A stretch of DNA of 64,000 bases from an uncultured Clostridia bacterium (GTDB lineage Bacteria; Bacillota; Clostridia; TANB77; CAG-465): contig CAKPAG010000002.1 in assembly GCA_934132895.1 (NCBI GenBank), positions 62,001 to 126,000 of the forward strand, given 5' to 3'. Within the stretch, counting starts at the first letter, position 1. Each line of letters begins with the position of its first letter. Positions 1 through 9,097 of the stretch are shown here, piece by piece. The position numbers were made by a program, and so were the translations under genes. Below the pieces are notes generated by a model. It worked only from the letters and a program-made list of their open reading frames with translations, made no database searches and was not told the origin of the DNA.

Positions 1-123
1 CTTTCTTGCATATTGACCATTTCTATATATCTCATATCCAAGTTCTTTTTGCAAAGAATTAGAAAGTGAACCTTGACCACTAGCATGCTCTCCTGCTATT
101 GTTATAATATGTCTTTTATTCAT
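1..123 (-). CDS. Kinase-like P-loop protein, N-terminal part (runs off the window)
   Basis: An ATG at 123 opens a reading frame that stays open to the window edge, giving about 41 residues beginning MNKRHIITIAGEHASGQGSL. The start resembles cytidylate-kinase-like proteins (beta strand, then a glycine-rich loop). The loop is unusual: where a Walker A motif has GK[ST] this has GQG, so the usual lysine is missing. It starts only 3 bases after the rpoZ stop and is probably co-transcribed with it. In many Firmicutes rpoZ sits beside guanylate kinase, which fits a nucleotide-kinase neighbour, but the family call rests on a short piece. Confidence 0.5.
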   Translation of the reverse strand, partial: MNKRHIITIAGEHASGQGSLSNSLQKELGYEIYRNGQYARK

Positions 124-126
124 TTC

Positions 127-399
127 TTACTCCCTATTATATAAATAGTTTAATTCATCAGTATCTACTATATCTTTTTTTATATCAGGTTCAATTACAT
201 ATTGACCATTTTTCTTTACATATGCTTCTTCGTTTGCAATTTCTTCTGCTGCTATATCTACAGCATCCCTTATATCACTACTACCTTCCATTACTCTTCT
301 TTTTTCAATATCTCTAGCTCTTTTAGCAATAGCAAGAGCTGATTCATATCTGTTACCTACTTTTGGCATTATTTCTTTAACATTAGGTTTTGCTAACAT
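127..399 (-). CDS. rpoZ: DNA-directed RNA polymerase omega subunit
   Basis: 90-residue protein. The sequence from residue 1 (MLAKPNVKEIMPKVGNRYES) followed by ALAIAKRARDIE is the typical omega core that wraps the beta-prime C-terminus and helps RNA polymerase assemble. An upstream in-frame Met would give 13 more residues, but the start chosen here at 399 has a perfect GGAGG about 8 bases upstream, and a sigma-A promoter at 429-457 lies over the longer version. The acidic C-terminal tail is a little longer than in some relatives. First gene of a unit that continues into the kinase-like gene at the window edge. Confidence 0.93.
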   Translation of the reverse strand: MLAKPNVKEIMPKVGNRYESALAIAKRARDIEKRRVMEGSSDIRDAVDIAAEEIANEEAYVKKNGQYVIEPDIKKDIVDTDELNYLYNRE

Positions 400-428
400 T
401 TTATTTCCTCCTTTAAATACATATATAT

Positions 429-457
429 ATTTTAGCACAAATAATTTGTTTTGACAA
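429..457 (-). promoter_or_regulatory. Sigma-A promoter of rpoZ
   Basis: Reading the minus strand, TTGTCA (452-457) and TAAAAT (429-434) are separated by 17 bases. It lies 30 bases upstream of the rpoZ ATG at 399 and supports that start over the longer one. Confidence 0.7.
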
Positions 458-501
458 TACTTAAATCAAAATAAATTATGTAACTTAAAACTTGTAATTA
501 A

Positions 502-1305
502 TCAACAAAATATTTGTAGTATTTTGTCTGCTATTAAATCATAATAAATATAATGAATATAATGTTCAGATTCTCCCACATTTAAAATATATGAATTTTT
601 AAATTTATTTTGCATACTCTCATTATATTTTAACGTACTGTTTCTACATATAAGTATAGAAGTATCAAAAGTTCCTTCTTTTACACTGTTTAAATATTTA
701 TTAAAGGTATCTATTTCTTTAACTATATTTTTTAGTTCGTTTTTTATATCTTCGTTTGGTATTTTATTTTTTTGTACATAAATAGCTTCATGCTTTATTT
801 CATCTGGTATATTTCTATCGAACATTTTACTTACGCTTTTATCAAATATTTTTTTAAATTTAGTTTTACTAAGTAAAAAGTATATGTTATATGCAAGCTC
901 TGTAATTTTTAACTTAAATTTACTTTCTTCTTGCATATCAATTAATATAGTTCCTAAAAGAGGAACTTCCTTATTTAAAGCAAGTGCATAAAAACAAGAG
1001 ACTGAATGAGCAACTATTAGAGTATTTTCTGATTTTATATTTAATATGTTAAATACATATTTTATCTCTTCTGTTATATTATGTATATTTCTAGTATTAT
1101 TTATAACGTCACTATCTCCATAGCCAAATCTATCCAATACTATTACTCTTAAACTTAAAGAAAGTTTACTTGCCATCTCATACATATCTGCTATTCCAAG
1201 AGGTGTACCAAAACCAGATAAAAATACAACCGTTTTCTCTCCATAGCCAGCCTCATAATAACTCATATATTTTCCATTTATATTTATTTTATTTTTAACA
1301 AACAT
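502..1305 (-). CDS. Alpha/beta-fold hydrolase
   Basis: 267 residues. An N-terminal beta hairpin leads to the oxyanion-type loop FLSGFGTP (about 28-35), the strand VIVLDRFGYGDSD (about 54-66) and a nucleophile elbow AHSVSC (about 99-104), with Ser101 the likely nucleophile. The last histidine (ESEHYIHY, about 247) could complete a triad. The elbow departs from GxSxG: Ala replaces the first Gly and Cys the last. No signal peptide, so probably cytoplasmic. Substrate unknown. The gene follows the RNA methyltransferase by 21 bases on the same strand and may share its transcript. Confidence 0.8.
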   Translation of the reverse strand: MFVKNKININGKYMSYYEAGYGEKTVVFLSGFGTPLGIADMYEMASKLSLSLRVIVLDRFGYGDSDVINNTRNIHNITEEIKYVFNILNIKSENTLIVAHSVSCFYALALNKEVPLLGTILIDMQEESKFKLKITELAYNIYFLLSKTKFKKIFDKSVSKMFDRNIPDEIKHEAIYVQKNKIPNEDIKNELKNIVKEIDTFNKYLNSVKEGTFDTSILICRNSTLKYNESMQNKFKNSYILNVGESEHYIHYIYYDLIADKILQIFC

Positions 1306-1326
1306 TTTTTTATCCTTTATTTTTTC

Positions 1327-2199
1327 TTAAAACTCAACTATTGTCGTTATACCACATGGTAAAAATACATCTTCTCCTTTTTGTTTTAATCCTATTTCAT
1401 CAAAAGATATATTTTTTATTTTCTTGTCCTTAAAAGCATACCTAGCAGCAGTAGTTATAACTGTACCTGAAAGTCCACCTGTATAAGTATTAATCATAAC
1501 AAATAATGGGCTATCAGCTAATACTTCATTGCACAATTCTAAAAGTTCACACAAATTTTTTTCTATAGACCATACTTCGCCATTTTTTCCTCTTCCATAA
1601 GATGGGGGATCCATTATTATTACATCATATTTATTACCACGTCTTATTTCTCTTTTTACAAATTTTATAACATCATCTACTAAAAACCTTACTTTTTTAT
1701 CTTTAAGATTACTTGACATAAGGTTTTCTTTTGCCCAATTTGTCATACCTTGTGAAGAATCGACATGACAAACCTGAGCATTTGCATAAGCTGCTGCTAC
1801 ACTTGCTCCTCCAGTATATGCAAATAGATTTAGTACCTTTATTTCTCTTTTATTTTTTGTTTCTTTTGATATTTTATCTATAATATAGTCCCAATTAGTA
1901 GATTGTTCAGGAAAAAGTCCAGTATGCTTAAATCCCATTGGTTTTATATTAAAAGTTAAGTCTTTATATCTTATTTGCCAATCGTTTTTAATTTTTTTTA
2001 ATACTTCCCAATGACCTCCACCGCTACTACTTCTTATATATCTAGCATGAGCCTCTTTCCATAGGTTGGGATGAGTTTTTTTAGTCCATATAATTTGTGG
2101 ATCGGGCCTTATTAATATGTACTCTCCCCATCTTTCGAGCTTTTCACCGTTTGCCATATCTAATAGTTCATATTCTTTTAAATCTTTGCTATATCTCAT
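1327..2199 (-). CDS. Class I SAM-dependent (rRNA-type) methyltransferase
   Basis: 290 residues. The SAM-binding loop is VLNLFAYTGGASVAAA (about 123-138), and the catalytic motif DPPSYGRG (about 197-204) is the form seen in the RlmI/RlmK-like group that methylates 23S rRNA. The N-terminal part (residues 1-90, WTKKTHPNLWKEAHARYIRS and following) matches a known bacterial subfamily lacking the PUA domain of RlmI. The exact target base cannot be told from sequence. Divergently arranged with ylbJ, with only 38 bases between the two starts. Confidence 0.8.
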   Translation of the reverse strand: MRYSKDLKEYELLDMANGEKLERWGEYILIRPDPQIIWTKKTHPNLWKEAHARYIRSSSGGGHWEVLKKIKNDWQIRYKDLTFNIKPMGFKHTGLFPEQSTNWDYIIDKISKETKNKREIKVLNLFAYTGGASVAAAYANAQVCHVDSSQGMTNWAKENLMSSNLKDKKVRFLVDDVIKFVKREIRRGNKYDVIIMDPPSYGRGKNGEVWSIEKNLCELLELCNEVLADSPLFVMINTYTGGLSGTVITTAARYAFKDKKIKNISFDEIGLKQKGEDVFLPCGITTIVEF

Positions 2200-2237
2200 A
2201 TTTTCTACTCCTTTATCATAAATATTACTGATGTAAT

Positions 2238-3431
2238 ATGAAAATAAAACAACAACTTAATTTATTTAAAGTATATAACTTTACTCCAAATAAAAGAAAT
2301 TTTAAAAATATATTTAAATTATTGCTATTTTTTACTGTACTATGTCTGTTACTTATATTCTCCAAAACAAATTTTGAGTCAGTTAAAAATAGTACAAATA
2401 TTTTCCTTAGTAATATATTGCCCTCTCTTTTTCCATTTATATTATTTACAGAAATTATACTTTCATCTAATATAATAGATATGCTATCAAATATATTTGG
2501 TTTTATAACAAAAAATATTTTTAAAATAAATAAAAATTGTACACCAGCAATAATTATAGGTTTTCTATGCGGTTATCCAATGGGAGCTAAAACTATAACG
2601 CATCTTTATAACGAAAACAAAATATCAAGAGAAGATGCAAATAAACTTATTACTTTTACAAATAATTGCAATCCTATTTTTATACTTTCAACTATTGGAA
2701 TAAGTATTTTTAGTAATTTATACATTGGTATTATTTTACTTTTATCTCATTATATTAGTAGTATTTGTACTTTCTTTTTTGTAACACATACATCTATTAT
2801 ACACGAAAATTTAAGTTTAGAAAAGCCTTTTTTAAAAAATGATACTATAAACTCCTCAAAAAAGAGTACTGAATTAACATTCTTTGAAATAATAAAAACT
2901 TCAATATTAAAGTCCTTTATAACGCTTGGTATAATTTTTGGATTTATAGTATTATTTAATTTAAGCTTTAGTATTATAAATGAGTTTTTAACTAAATTAA
3001 ATATTTCTCAAAACACTATATCATTTCTTAGTGGTATATTCGAAGTGACAAAAGGCTCTTTAAACGTATACTCATTAAATTTATCTATAGATTTAAAGAT
3101 AATAGCAATTTCATTTTTACTTGGATTTAGCGGCTTATGCATTATTTTCCAAGTATACTCTGTACTACAAGAAAATAAATTTAAATTTAAAATTCTATTT
3201 TTTTCTAAGTTGGTACAAGGAATTATTTCTGCATTTTTTACTTTTATTATGTTAAAAATATTCAACATTCAATATGTTAATTTAGCAGTGTATAATAACA
3301 TTTCAAATACTATTACATACGATGAGTTCATACATAATATTATTCACTCATACACAAACTCAATTTTTTTAATAATACTTGGGCTTTGTATATTTAACAT
3401 TGTTTATATATTAAAGCATAAAGAAAAATAA
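2238..3431 (+). CDS. ylbJ: YlbJ-like sporulation integral membrane protein
   Basis: 397 residues, strongly hydrophobic, with about eight membrane segments and a nucleoside-recognition (Gate) domain. Diagnostic are LPSLFPFILFTEIIL (about 61-75), the loop GFLCGYPMGAKT (about 108-119) and TFTNNCNPIFILSTIG (about 139-154), typical of YlbJ/SpoVV-type proteins. In Bacillus, YlbJ/SpoVV is needed in the mother cell for dipicolinic acid to reach the forespore. Here it is evidence that the host belongs to a sporulating lineage. The start has no strong Shine-Dalgarno sequence, so translation may begin slightly elsewhere. A clear terminator follows the stop. Confidence 0.85.
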   Translation: MKIKQQLNLFKVYNFTPNKRNFKNIFKLLLFFTVLCLLLIFSKTNFESVKNSTNIFLSNILPSLFPFILFTEIILSSNIIDMLSNIFGFITKNIFKINKNCTPAIIIGFLCGYPMGAKTITHLYNENKISREDANKLITFTNNCNPIFILSTIGISIFSNLYIGIILLLSHYISSICTFFFVTHTSIIHENLSLEKPFLKNDTINSSKKSTELTFFEIIKTSILKSFITLGIIFGFIVLFNLSFSIINEFLTKLNISQNTISFLSGIFEVTKGSLNVYSLNLSIDLKIIAISFLLGFSGLCIIFQVYSVLQENKFKFKILFFSKLVQGIISAFFTFIMLKIFNIQYVNLAVYNNISNTITYDEFIHNIIHSYTNSIFLIILGLCIFNIVYILKHKEK

Positions 3432-3476
3432 AATGGGTACTTATAGATATAAAGGTACTCATTTTCAATTTTTTTG
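3430..3476 (+). terminator. Rho-independent terminator of ylbJ
   Basis: An 11-bp stem (AAAATGGGTAC pairing with GTACTCATTTT, one G-U) encloses a 14-base loop and is followed by a T-rich run. It starts at the ylbJ stop codon. Confidence 0.85.
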
Positions 3477-3550
3477 TTTTTTATGCTATAGAAATAAGAG
3501 CAACAATATACAAATATTATCACTCTTTAAAATCAATCCACAAAGTTTTA

Positions 3551-3868
3551 TTATAATTCATTCATCCAATTAGAAGCACCATACAAAATTCTCTCGACAG
3601 TTACTATATTTTTTTCATCATTAACTCTATAAAACGCAATATAATTTTTTATAATAAGTTTTCTAATTCGTAAATCTTTAATCTTCTTATTATCTATAAT
3701 AGCATATCTTCTTGGATTATATTCTAGAGTTTTAATTTCTCTCTTCATCAAATACATATATTTTTCTGCAATATACGGTTCTTTTAATTCCTCTTTGATA
3801 TACATAATTATATTTTGTAAGTCTTTTTCTGCCTCAATAGATAATTTCAAATTATATTTTTCTGCCAT
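3551..3868 (-). CDS. Type II toxin, RelE/ParE family
   Basis: 105 residues with the RelE/ParE layout: two N-terminal helices (LSIEAEKDLQNIIMYIKEEL), a conserved NPRRYA turn (about 56-61) and C-terminal strands IKNYIAFYRVNDEKNIVTVERILYGASNW. Members act as ribosome-dependent mRNA endonucleases or gyrase poisons; the sequence alone does not decide which. The gene starts 16 bases after the antitoxin stop, in the usual antitoxin-then-toxin order, so the two are probably translated from one mRNA. Confidence 0.88.
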   Translation of the reverse strand: MAEKYNLKLSIEAEKDLQNIIMYIKEELKEPYIAEKYMYLMKREIKTLEYNPRRYAIIDNKKIKDLRIRKLIIKNYIAFYRVNDEKNIVTVERILYGASNWMNEL

Positions 3869-3884
3869 TATATTTCACTCCAAT

Positions 3885-4136
3885 TCAACTTACAAACATT
3901 TTCTCAATTTTATCAAAAGCTTCATCTATTGTACAAGTTTCTCCCTTGTCTGATGCTTGTATTCCTTTTTCTAATTTTTCTCTTAAATCATCTTCATTTT
4001 TTACAATCACACTATCGGGCGCTTGATTTGTCAATGTTGTAAATTTAAGATATTCTATATAATCCATAACCTTATTTGCAAGTTCTTCTGGTAATGTTTC
4101 TATAATGTTACATATTTCTTGTTGTTTAACTGTCAT
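3885..4136 (-). CDS. Antitoxin of the RelE/ParE pair
   Basis: 83 residues. The N-terminus (LPEELANKVMDYIEYLKF, about 15-32) resembles the amphipathic helix of DUF2281-like antitoxins; the C-terminal half is acidic and probably disordered until it wraps the toxin. No classical ribbon-helix-helix or HTH motif is obvious, so DNA-binding autoregulation is inferred. An AGGAGCT ribosome site lies 6-8 bases upstream of the ATG. A TATAAT at about 4163-4168 could be its -10 box, but no good -35 was found. Confidence 0.8.
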   Translation of the reverse strand: MTVKQQEICNIIETLPEELANKVMDYIEYLKFTTLTNQAPDSVIVKNEDDLREKLEKGIQASDKGETCTIDEAFDKIEKMFVS

Positions 4137-4233
4137 ATTTATCAGCTCCTTTTATATTTCTATAATATATTATAACATATAAAATGTGATTTATATACTA
4201 TTTTTGATAATATTTACAAATTTTAATTTATAT

Positions 4234-4285
4234 AAAAAATTAGACAATCACTACCTATTTTCACAGATAATCAATTGTCTATTTT
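4234..4285 (-). terminator. Terminator after the LCP gene
   Basis: On the minus strand TAGACAAT pairs with ATTGTCTA across a long loop, followed by a T run (4234-4240). It closes the transcript of the LCP gene, which ends at 4306. The stem is short and AT-rich, so efficiency is uncertain. Confidence 0.6.
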
Positions 4286-4305
4286 AAATTTACATATCTT
4301 TTACA

Positions 4306-5835
4306 CTACTTTCCTAATGTAGTATTAATTTTTGTTTTAGCAGCTTCAACTGTTGACATATCTGGTATCATAACATATAGTTTTTGTGAACCAGCAGAAT
4401 ATGTAGTTTGTGAAGCACCTGTTCCGTTAACACTAATTGTTTCAAATTTCCATCCAGACATATCATTTAATTGATCTTTTACAAGTTTACTTATGTCTTC
4501 TTGTGCTATGTTTGTTTGGAAACTTCCTGATAAAGAGTTTAGTATTGAAGTATATTTTGTAAGAATTGTTGTACTATTTAATACTTTTTTCATAATAGCT
4601 TCCATTACTATTTGTTGATTTTTTACTCTTTGTCTATCTCCATCTGCAAAAGCGTGTCTTTCTCTACTAAATGCTAAAGCCTTCTGACCATTTAAATGAT
4701 TAGTTCCTTTCACAAATTTGTACCCTTGAGCAGTAAAGTTGTAATCAGAATTTACATCTATTCCACCTAATGTATCTACCAATTTAATAAGTGTAGTAAA
4801 GTTTACTCTAACATAGTAGTTAATGTCTGTACCAAATAAGTCTTCTACCGTAGAAACAGTTTCTTTTACTCCATATATTCCAGAGTGAGTCAATTTATCT
4901 TTAGCTTTTTTAGAGTGTAGTGTAACATAGTAATCTCTTGGAATTGAAGTTAAAAGTACAGTTTTTGTTTTAGTATTTACAGTAGCTAAAATGTTTGCAT
5001 CACTTCTTGAAACATTTGATATTTTTCCTGATGTATCAATACCACTAATATATACATTGAATATTCCATTCTTAATATTTAAATTACTATTCTTATCATT
5101 TATATCAGAAGTATCCGCATTTTTAATTTTATGTGATACAGTATATATTATTTTTGTTTTGGTATCAAAGCCTTCATTATCATCTTTTATCATTTCATAT
5201 TGAGAAGCACTTACAAGTGCTACATAGCTTTTCCAACTTAAAATATCTTTAGCAAGTTTTTCTAAACTCTCATCTTCTTTGAAAGTTACTTTTACTTTTG
5301 ATGATATATCATTTTTTACATCTTCATAGTCTTCTGTTGTGCTAAATACATGCAAATTCTTTCCATCAATATCCTCTATTTTATTTAACTTTCCATTATT
5401 TAGTGTTATAACATAATAATCTTCAGTTTCCTCTACTTCCTGTGACATTGTACCGATAAATGACATTGTTGCATGTAAATAATTAAATGCATACGCATAT
5501 ATCGCCATTATACCACAAGCAAGTATTGTACATATTATATTCTTAGTAAGTTTTTTATGTTTCCTTACAATACCTAAGCATATTAAACCAGTTATAACGA
5601 AATCTAATCCAGCAAGTATACTCAAATACATTGTTGGCAACATATTCATTTTCACTACATACCCAAAGAATAATATACTTACTAATAAATAGATAACAAA
5701 AATAACTTTAAAAAATATCGGAACTTTTTTCTTCCTTCGTCCATTTCCTCCATTATTTGAATTACTCTTATTAGTATATTCATTTATATGAGTATTATCG
5801 TATCTTTCTATGTTTGCACTACCAGTTCTTGGCAA
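4306..5835 (-). CDS. LytR-CpsA-Psr (LCP) family wall-polymer ligase
   Basis: 509 residues, TTG start chosen because GGGGGAG lies 6-7 bases upstream. A cytoplasmic Asn/Lys-rich N-terminus is followed by three membrane segments (about 43-62, 68-88, 98-118), then an extracellular LCP domain: SIPRDYYV (about 298-305), RVNFTTLIKLVDTLGGIDV, and the signature ALAFSRERHAFADGDRQR containing the arginines that bind the pyrophosphate of lipid-linked substrate. LCP enzymes transfer undecaprenyl-linked glycopolymers to peptidoglycan. It stands at the end of the polysaccharide locus, so attaching that polymer to the wall is its probable job. Own promoter at 5923-5952. Confidence 0.92.
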   Translation of the reverse strand: MPRTGSANIERYDNTHINEYTNKSNSNNGGNGRRKKKVPIFFKVIFVIYLLVSILFFGYVVKMNMLPTMYLSILAGLDFVITGLICLGIVRKHKKLTKNIICTILACGIMAIYAYAFNYLHATMSFIGTMSQEVEETEDYYVITLNNGKLNKIEDIDGKNLHVFSTTEDYEDVKNDISSKVKVTFKEDESLEKLAKDILSWKSYVALVSASQYEMIKDDNEGFDTKTKIIYTVSHKIKNADTSDINDKNSNLNIKNGIFNVYISGIDTSGKISNVSRSDANILATVNTKTKTVLLTSIPRDYYVTLHSKKAKDKLTHSGIYGVKETVSTVEDLFGTDINYYVRVNFTTLIKLVDTLGGIDVNSDYNFTAQGYKFVKGTNHLNGQKALAFSRERHAFADGDRQRVKNQQIVMEAIMKKVLNSTTILTKYTSILNSLSGSFQTNIAQEDISKLVKDQLNDMSGWKFETISVNGTGASQTTYSAGSQKLYVMIPDMSTVEAAKTKINTTLGK

Positions 5836-5922
5836 TTACATCTCCCCCTTTTGAAATAAAAATACTTAAATGTTTAAAAATCAAAGTATTTGAACATTTT
5901 AATTTGCATTTTTCACCTTTAT

Positions 5923-5952
5923 ATTATACAACATTTAATCAGTTATTTACAA
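5923..5952 (-). promoter_or_regulatory. Promoter of the LCP gene
   Basis: Minus strand: TTGTAA (5947-5952), 18-base spacer, TATAAT (5923-5928). An AT-rich inverted repeat, AAATACTT and AAGTATTT (about 5868-5892), lies between it and the start and could be a transcript hairpin. Confidence 0.65.
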
Positions 5953-6095
5953 GTGTTTTTTCTTTTTTAAAATTCTAGTACATATCTTAATATAATAAAG
6001 AGATAAATGCTGATTCTATTCCCCTAGTTACAATACTTGAAATATTGTGTATACTTATAATATTAAGTATTCTAGCATCTAAAAAATAATTTTAC

Positions 6096-6527
6096 TTATG
6101 TATTAGGGACTTGGTCAATTCCATTTATCGGATCTTGCAATCCTAAATCTTTTTTTATTTTTGTTGTCGAAATACCTTCTGTCCTATCTAAATAAATAAC
6201 ATTACAATATTCTTTTAAGTAATCAAAACGATCACTGCCCTTCCAATCACTTCCCATAACAACAACATCAACCTTATATTCTTCAACATCGTTTTTCTTT
6301 TGTTCCCAATTTTCTTCAGGTATTACCAAATCTACATATCTAATTGCTTCTAACATTTTTTTTCTTGTTTCATAATTATGATAAGCTTTTTTTCCTTTTA
6401 AATCATTAAATTCATCAGTAGACAATGCTACTATTAAATAATCGCCCAATTCTTTTGCTCTTTTTAAAAGTCTTATATGACCGTAATGTAATAAATCAAA
6501 CGTACCATATGTTAAAATTCTTTTCAT
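6096..6527 (-). CDS. tagD: Glycerol-3-phosphate cytidylyltransferase
   Basis: 143 residues. It has the nucleotidyltransferase signature TYGTFDLLHYGHIRLLKRA (about 6-24) and the RTEGISTTKI motif (about 120-129), giving the TagD/TarD fold. The enzyme makes CDP-glycerol from CTP and glycerol-3-phosphate. A GTG three codons upstream overlaps the ribosome site; the ATG at 6527 has GGGAG 8 bases upstream and is preferred. CDP-glycerol is the donor for the TagF/TagB-like transferase encoded at 16964-18118, tying this separately transcribed gene to the polysaccharide locus. Confidence 0.93.
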   Translation of the reverse strand: MKRILTYGTFDLLHYGHIRLLKRAKELGDYLIVALSTDEFNDLKGKKAYHNYETRKKMLEAIRYVDLVIPEENWEQKKNDVEEYKVDVVVMGSDWKGSDRFDYLKEYCNVIYLDRTEGISTTKIKKDLGLQDPINGIDQVPNT

Positions 6528-6561
6528 TATTTTCACTCCCTTAGTTTAATTTTTATAAAAA

Positions 6562-6591
6562 ATAATATATATATATTATTTGATGTATCAA
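6562..6591 (-). promoter_or_regulatory. Promoter of tagD; rest of the 6537-6822 gap is empty
   Basis: Minus strand TTGATA (6586-6591), 18-base spacer, TATTAT (6562-6567), about 35 bases upstream of the ATG. In the remainder of the 286-base gap I see neither an open frame with a ribosome site nor a convincing terminator for the upstream flippase gene. Confidence 0.5.
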
Positions 6592-6822
6592 CTATATTTT
6601 TTTCTTTATATGTGTTTCTAATCACCTTAGCTTATTATTTTTAGCTGAATCGCATTTAGTTATAACTTTTTTATGCAAAAATAATGTAATGCTACTATAG
6701 TTAACATTGCTATTACTCACAGCATCTGGATCTATTTTTCTGTGTATGTTAATATACTTTAATATTTTAATAAAAACTTCTTTAAAATTTTAGGAAATGT
6801 GTAAATTCACTTTATATTTCTA

Positions 6823-8166
6823 TTAAGTTATTTTCAACAACATTTTACGTTTTATCTTTTGATATAATTCTTTAAAAGCTCCAAATATTACTTTGTTATT
6901 AAAAATAGACTTTAATATCATAAAAGAAGATTTTCTTGTCTTCTTAAAAATCATTAATATAAAAATATTACTAATAAATTGTGTTATTAATGTAGCAAAA
7001 GCTGCGCCAAAAGCTCCATAAGTTGGTATTAAAATAGCATTTAAAGCTATATTAATAACACATCCAGATAAAGTATATATAATAGTATACTTTTCTAAAT
7101 GTTCAATTATTAGCCATACAGATCTTGCAGTTCCCAAAGTAGCAAATAGTCCTGCCCAAACACTAATAGTTAATACGTTTGATGCCTGAGCATATTCAGC
7201 ACCATATAAAATATCTACAGCTAAATCACTAAATATACTTATTAAAATAGCAAATGATACACCTATTATAGATACTAAGTCATATAATTTTTGCATTGTA
7301 CTTTCATATACTCCATCCTCTTCTTTTTTTCTCTTAATAATTATAGGTTGGAATGCAGATATAACAGCTGTTGGTACAAAATACCACATTTCAGCTATTC
7401 TCACAGCAGCAGAATATATTCCGTTTTGTGACTTTTCCTCAAACATACTTCCCAACATAACTTGATCTATTCTCATATATATAGTTGTCATTAGTCCTGC
7501 AATCGCTACATACCAACATCTAGATAAAATACTTTTGGCATATGCCTTGTTTAGTTTCCATTTATCACTACTACCGTTCTTATATACAATAAAAAATAAT
7601 ATTGCTGCAGTTACTGCATCAACTAAATACGATGAAATAAATCCAATCATTCCAAAATCAAAAATCACTACTAATACTTTGAACAAAGCGACTACAATTG
7701 CTGTACAAAAACGAATTAATGCTATCATTTTAAATTTCATTTTAGCTTGGAAATAATATTCAATCACCTCAAATGCTTTAAATAATATAGATGTTCCCAT
7801 TATTATTCCAAGAATCTGAGTTTCAAAATTTGATCCATCTAAAATATACAAAGTTAACTGAGAAATAAATATCAATATAACTCCACCAATAATTCTAATA
7901 AAAAAACTTGTACCTAAAATTTCACCTACTTTATTTTTTTTATCAATTATATCATTAATTGTAATTTTTTCCATTCCTAACGTTGAAAAAGCAGTAAATA
8001 ACATAACCACTGAAATCACGTAATTAACTGTTCCATATCTTTCAGAGCCTAAATATCTAGCTATTAAGGATGTAATAAATATACTAATAATCATAGTTAA
8101 TATTTTTTCACAAATTTGCCACATACTATTTCTAAATATATTTTTTAAACTAATCTTATCACTCAT
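6823..8166 (-). CDS. Polysaccharide flippase (Wzx/PST family)
   Basis: 447 residues with 12-14 predicted membrane helices and the typical Wzx start (LKNIFRNSMWQICEKILTMI, then SLIARYLGSERYGTVNYV). The MOP-superfamily member would flip the undecaprenyl-linked repeat unit across the membrane before polymerisation. It overlaps the preceding glycosyltransferase by 8 bases, a sign of coupled translation, and ends the long operon that starts at 22948. No obvious terminator follows. Confidence 0.9.
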   Translation of the reverse strand: MSDKISLKNIFRNSMWQICEKILTMIISIFITSLIARYLGSERYGTVNYVISVVMLFTAFSTLGMEKITINDIIDKKNKVGEILGTSFFIRIIGGVILIFISQLTLYILDGSNFETQILGIIMGTSILFKAFEVIEYYFQAKMKFKMIALIRFCTAIVVALFKVLVVIFDFGMIGFISSYLVDAVTAAILFFIVYKNGSSDKWKLNKAYAKSILSRCWYVAIAGLMTTIYMRIDQVMLGSMFEEKSQNGIYSAAVRIAEMWYFVPTAVISAFQPIIIKRKKEEDGVYESTMQKLYDLVSIIGVSFAILISIFSDLAVDILYGAEYAQASNVLTISVWAGLFATLGTARSVWLIIEHLEKYTIIYTLSGCVINIALNAILIPTYGAFGAAFATLITQFISNIFILMIFKKTRKSSFMILKSIFNNKVIFGAFKELYQKIKRKMLLKIT

Positions 8167-9088
8167 TTTTTTTCCCTTTCTTTAGATATTTTTTTAAACT
8201 TGACTTTAAGTAATTTAACCAAGAACCATTAATTTTTTTATATATTTTTTCATCATACTCTTTATCTTGAATAACATATGGAACATGTACAAGAGGAAAT
8301 TCCATTTCGAATTTTCCTAAGTTTATTACCAAACTATCACTTTTAGTGTGAGTAGCATCATTTCCATTACCAATATTCGATATTAAATTAACTGATGGCG
8401 ATATAGCTAATCCAGATTGAACAATTCTAGCGAATCCCCATTGATAATCCCATGCTGTAGTATTTGCACTATTATTACACAAACTATCATAAATCTTTTT
8501 CCTATCTAAATATTGTAATTTATTAAGTTTATACTTTAACATTTCTTTTAAAGTATCATCATTCCACATATCAATTTCAACATCAAAATACTTCCATGCT
8601 CTTCTCCATGAAGCCCAACCCCAAATTCCACCAAAGTTTGAAAAATGATAACTATACTTACCTCTTTGCCATTTTCCTAATTGATTTGTTCCAGAAATCA
8701 ACATAATTCTTGTATCATTTTTATACATTTCAAGTAATTCATCACAATATTTAAAAAAACTAATACTTGGTAAACAATCATCTTCTAAAATTATCGCTTG
8801 TTCAACTTTTTCAAAAACCCAATTAAAGCCTGTATATGGTCTCTTAGAACAACCTAAATTTACATCTGAAAAATTTTTATATACAGTACATTCCCAATCT
8901 ATATGATCAAATATTTTTCTTACTTTTTTACACTTTTCGATATCTGAAGCAACGTTTTCTCTAGGCCCATCAGCTATTATAAAAAGTTGCTTAGGTTTCA
9001 CCTTTTTTATTTGTTCAAATACTTTTAATGCAGTTTCATATCTATTAAATACTACAAAAGCTACTGGATTTTTTACTTCATATTCCAT
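8159..9088 (-). CDS. Glycosyltransferase (GT2-like, HlpA-type)
   Basis: 309 residues. PVAFVVFNRYETALKVFEQI (about 8-27) and LFIIADGPR (about 35-43) are typical of the HlpA-like GT-A glycosyltransferases; EDDCLPSISFFKYCDELL (about 101-118) supplies the acidic metal-binding motif. Conserved GWASWRRAWKYFD (about 156-168) is another mark of this group. Donor and acceptor sugars are unknown. A member of the capsule operon, placed between the pyruvyl transferase and the flippase. Confidence 0.82.
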   Translation of the reverse strand: MEYEVKNPVAFVVFNRYETALKVFEQIKKVKPKQLFIIADGPRENVASDIEKCKKVRKIFDHIDWECTVYKNFSDVNLGCSKRPYTGFNWVFEKVEQAIILEDDCLPSISFFKYCDELLEMYKNDTRIMLISGTNQLGKWQRGKYSYHFSNFGGIWGWASWRRAWKYFDVEIDMWNDDTLKEMLKYKLNKLQYLDRKKIYDSLCNNSANTTAWDYQWGFARIVQSGLAISPSVNLISNIGNGNDATHTKSDSLVINLGKFEMEFPLVHVPYVIQDKEYDEKIYKKINGSWLNYLKSSLKKYLKKGKKNE

Positions 9089-9097
9089 AAATGTAAC

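Noticed and set aside
3551..4136. Mobile element around the RelE/ParE pair
   Set aside because: No transposase, integrase, direct repeats or terminal inverted repeats were found nearby.
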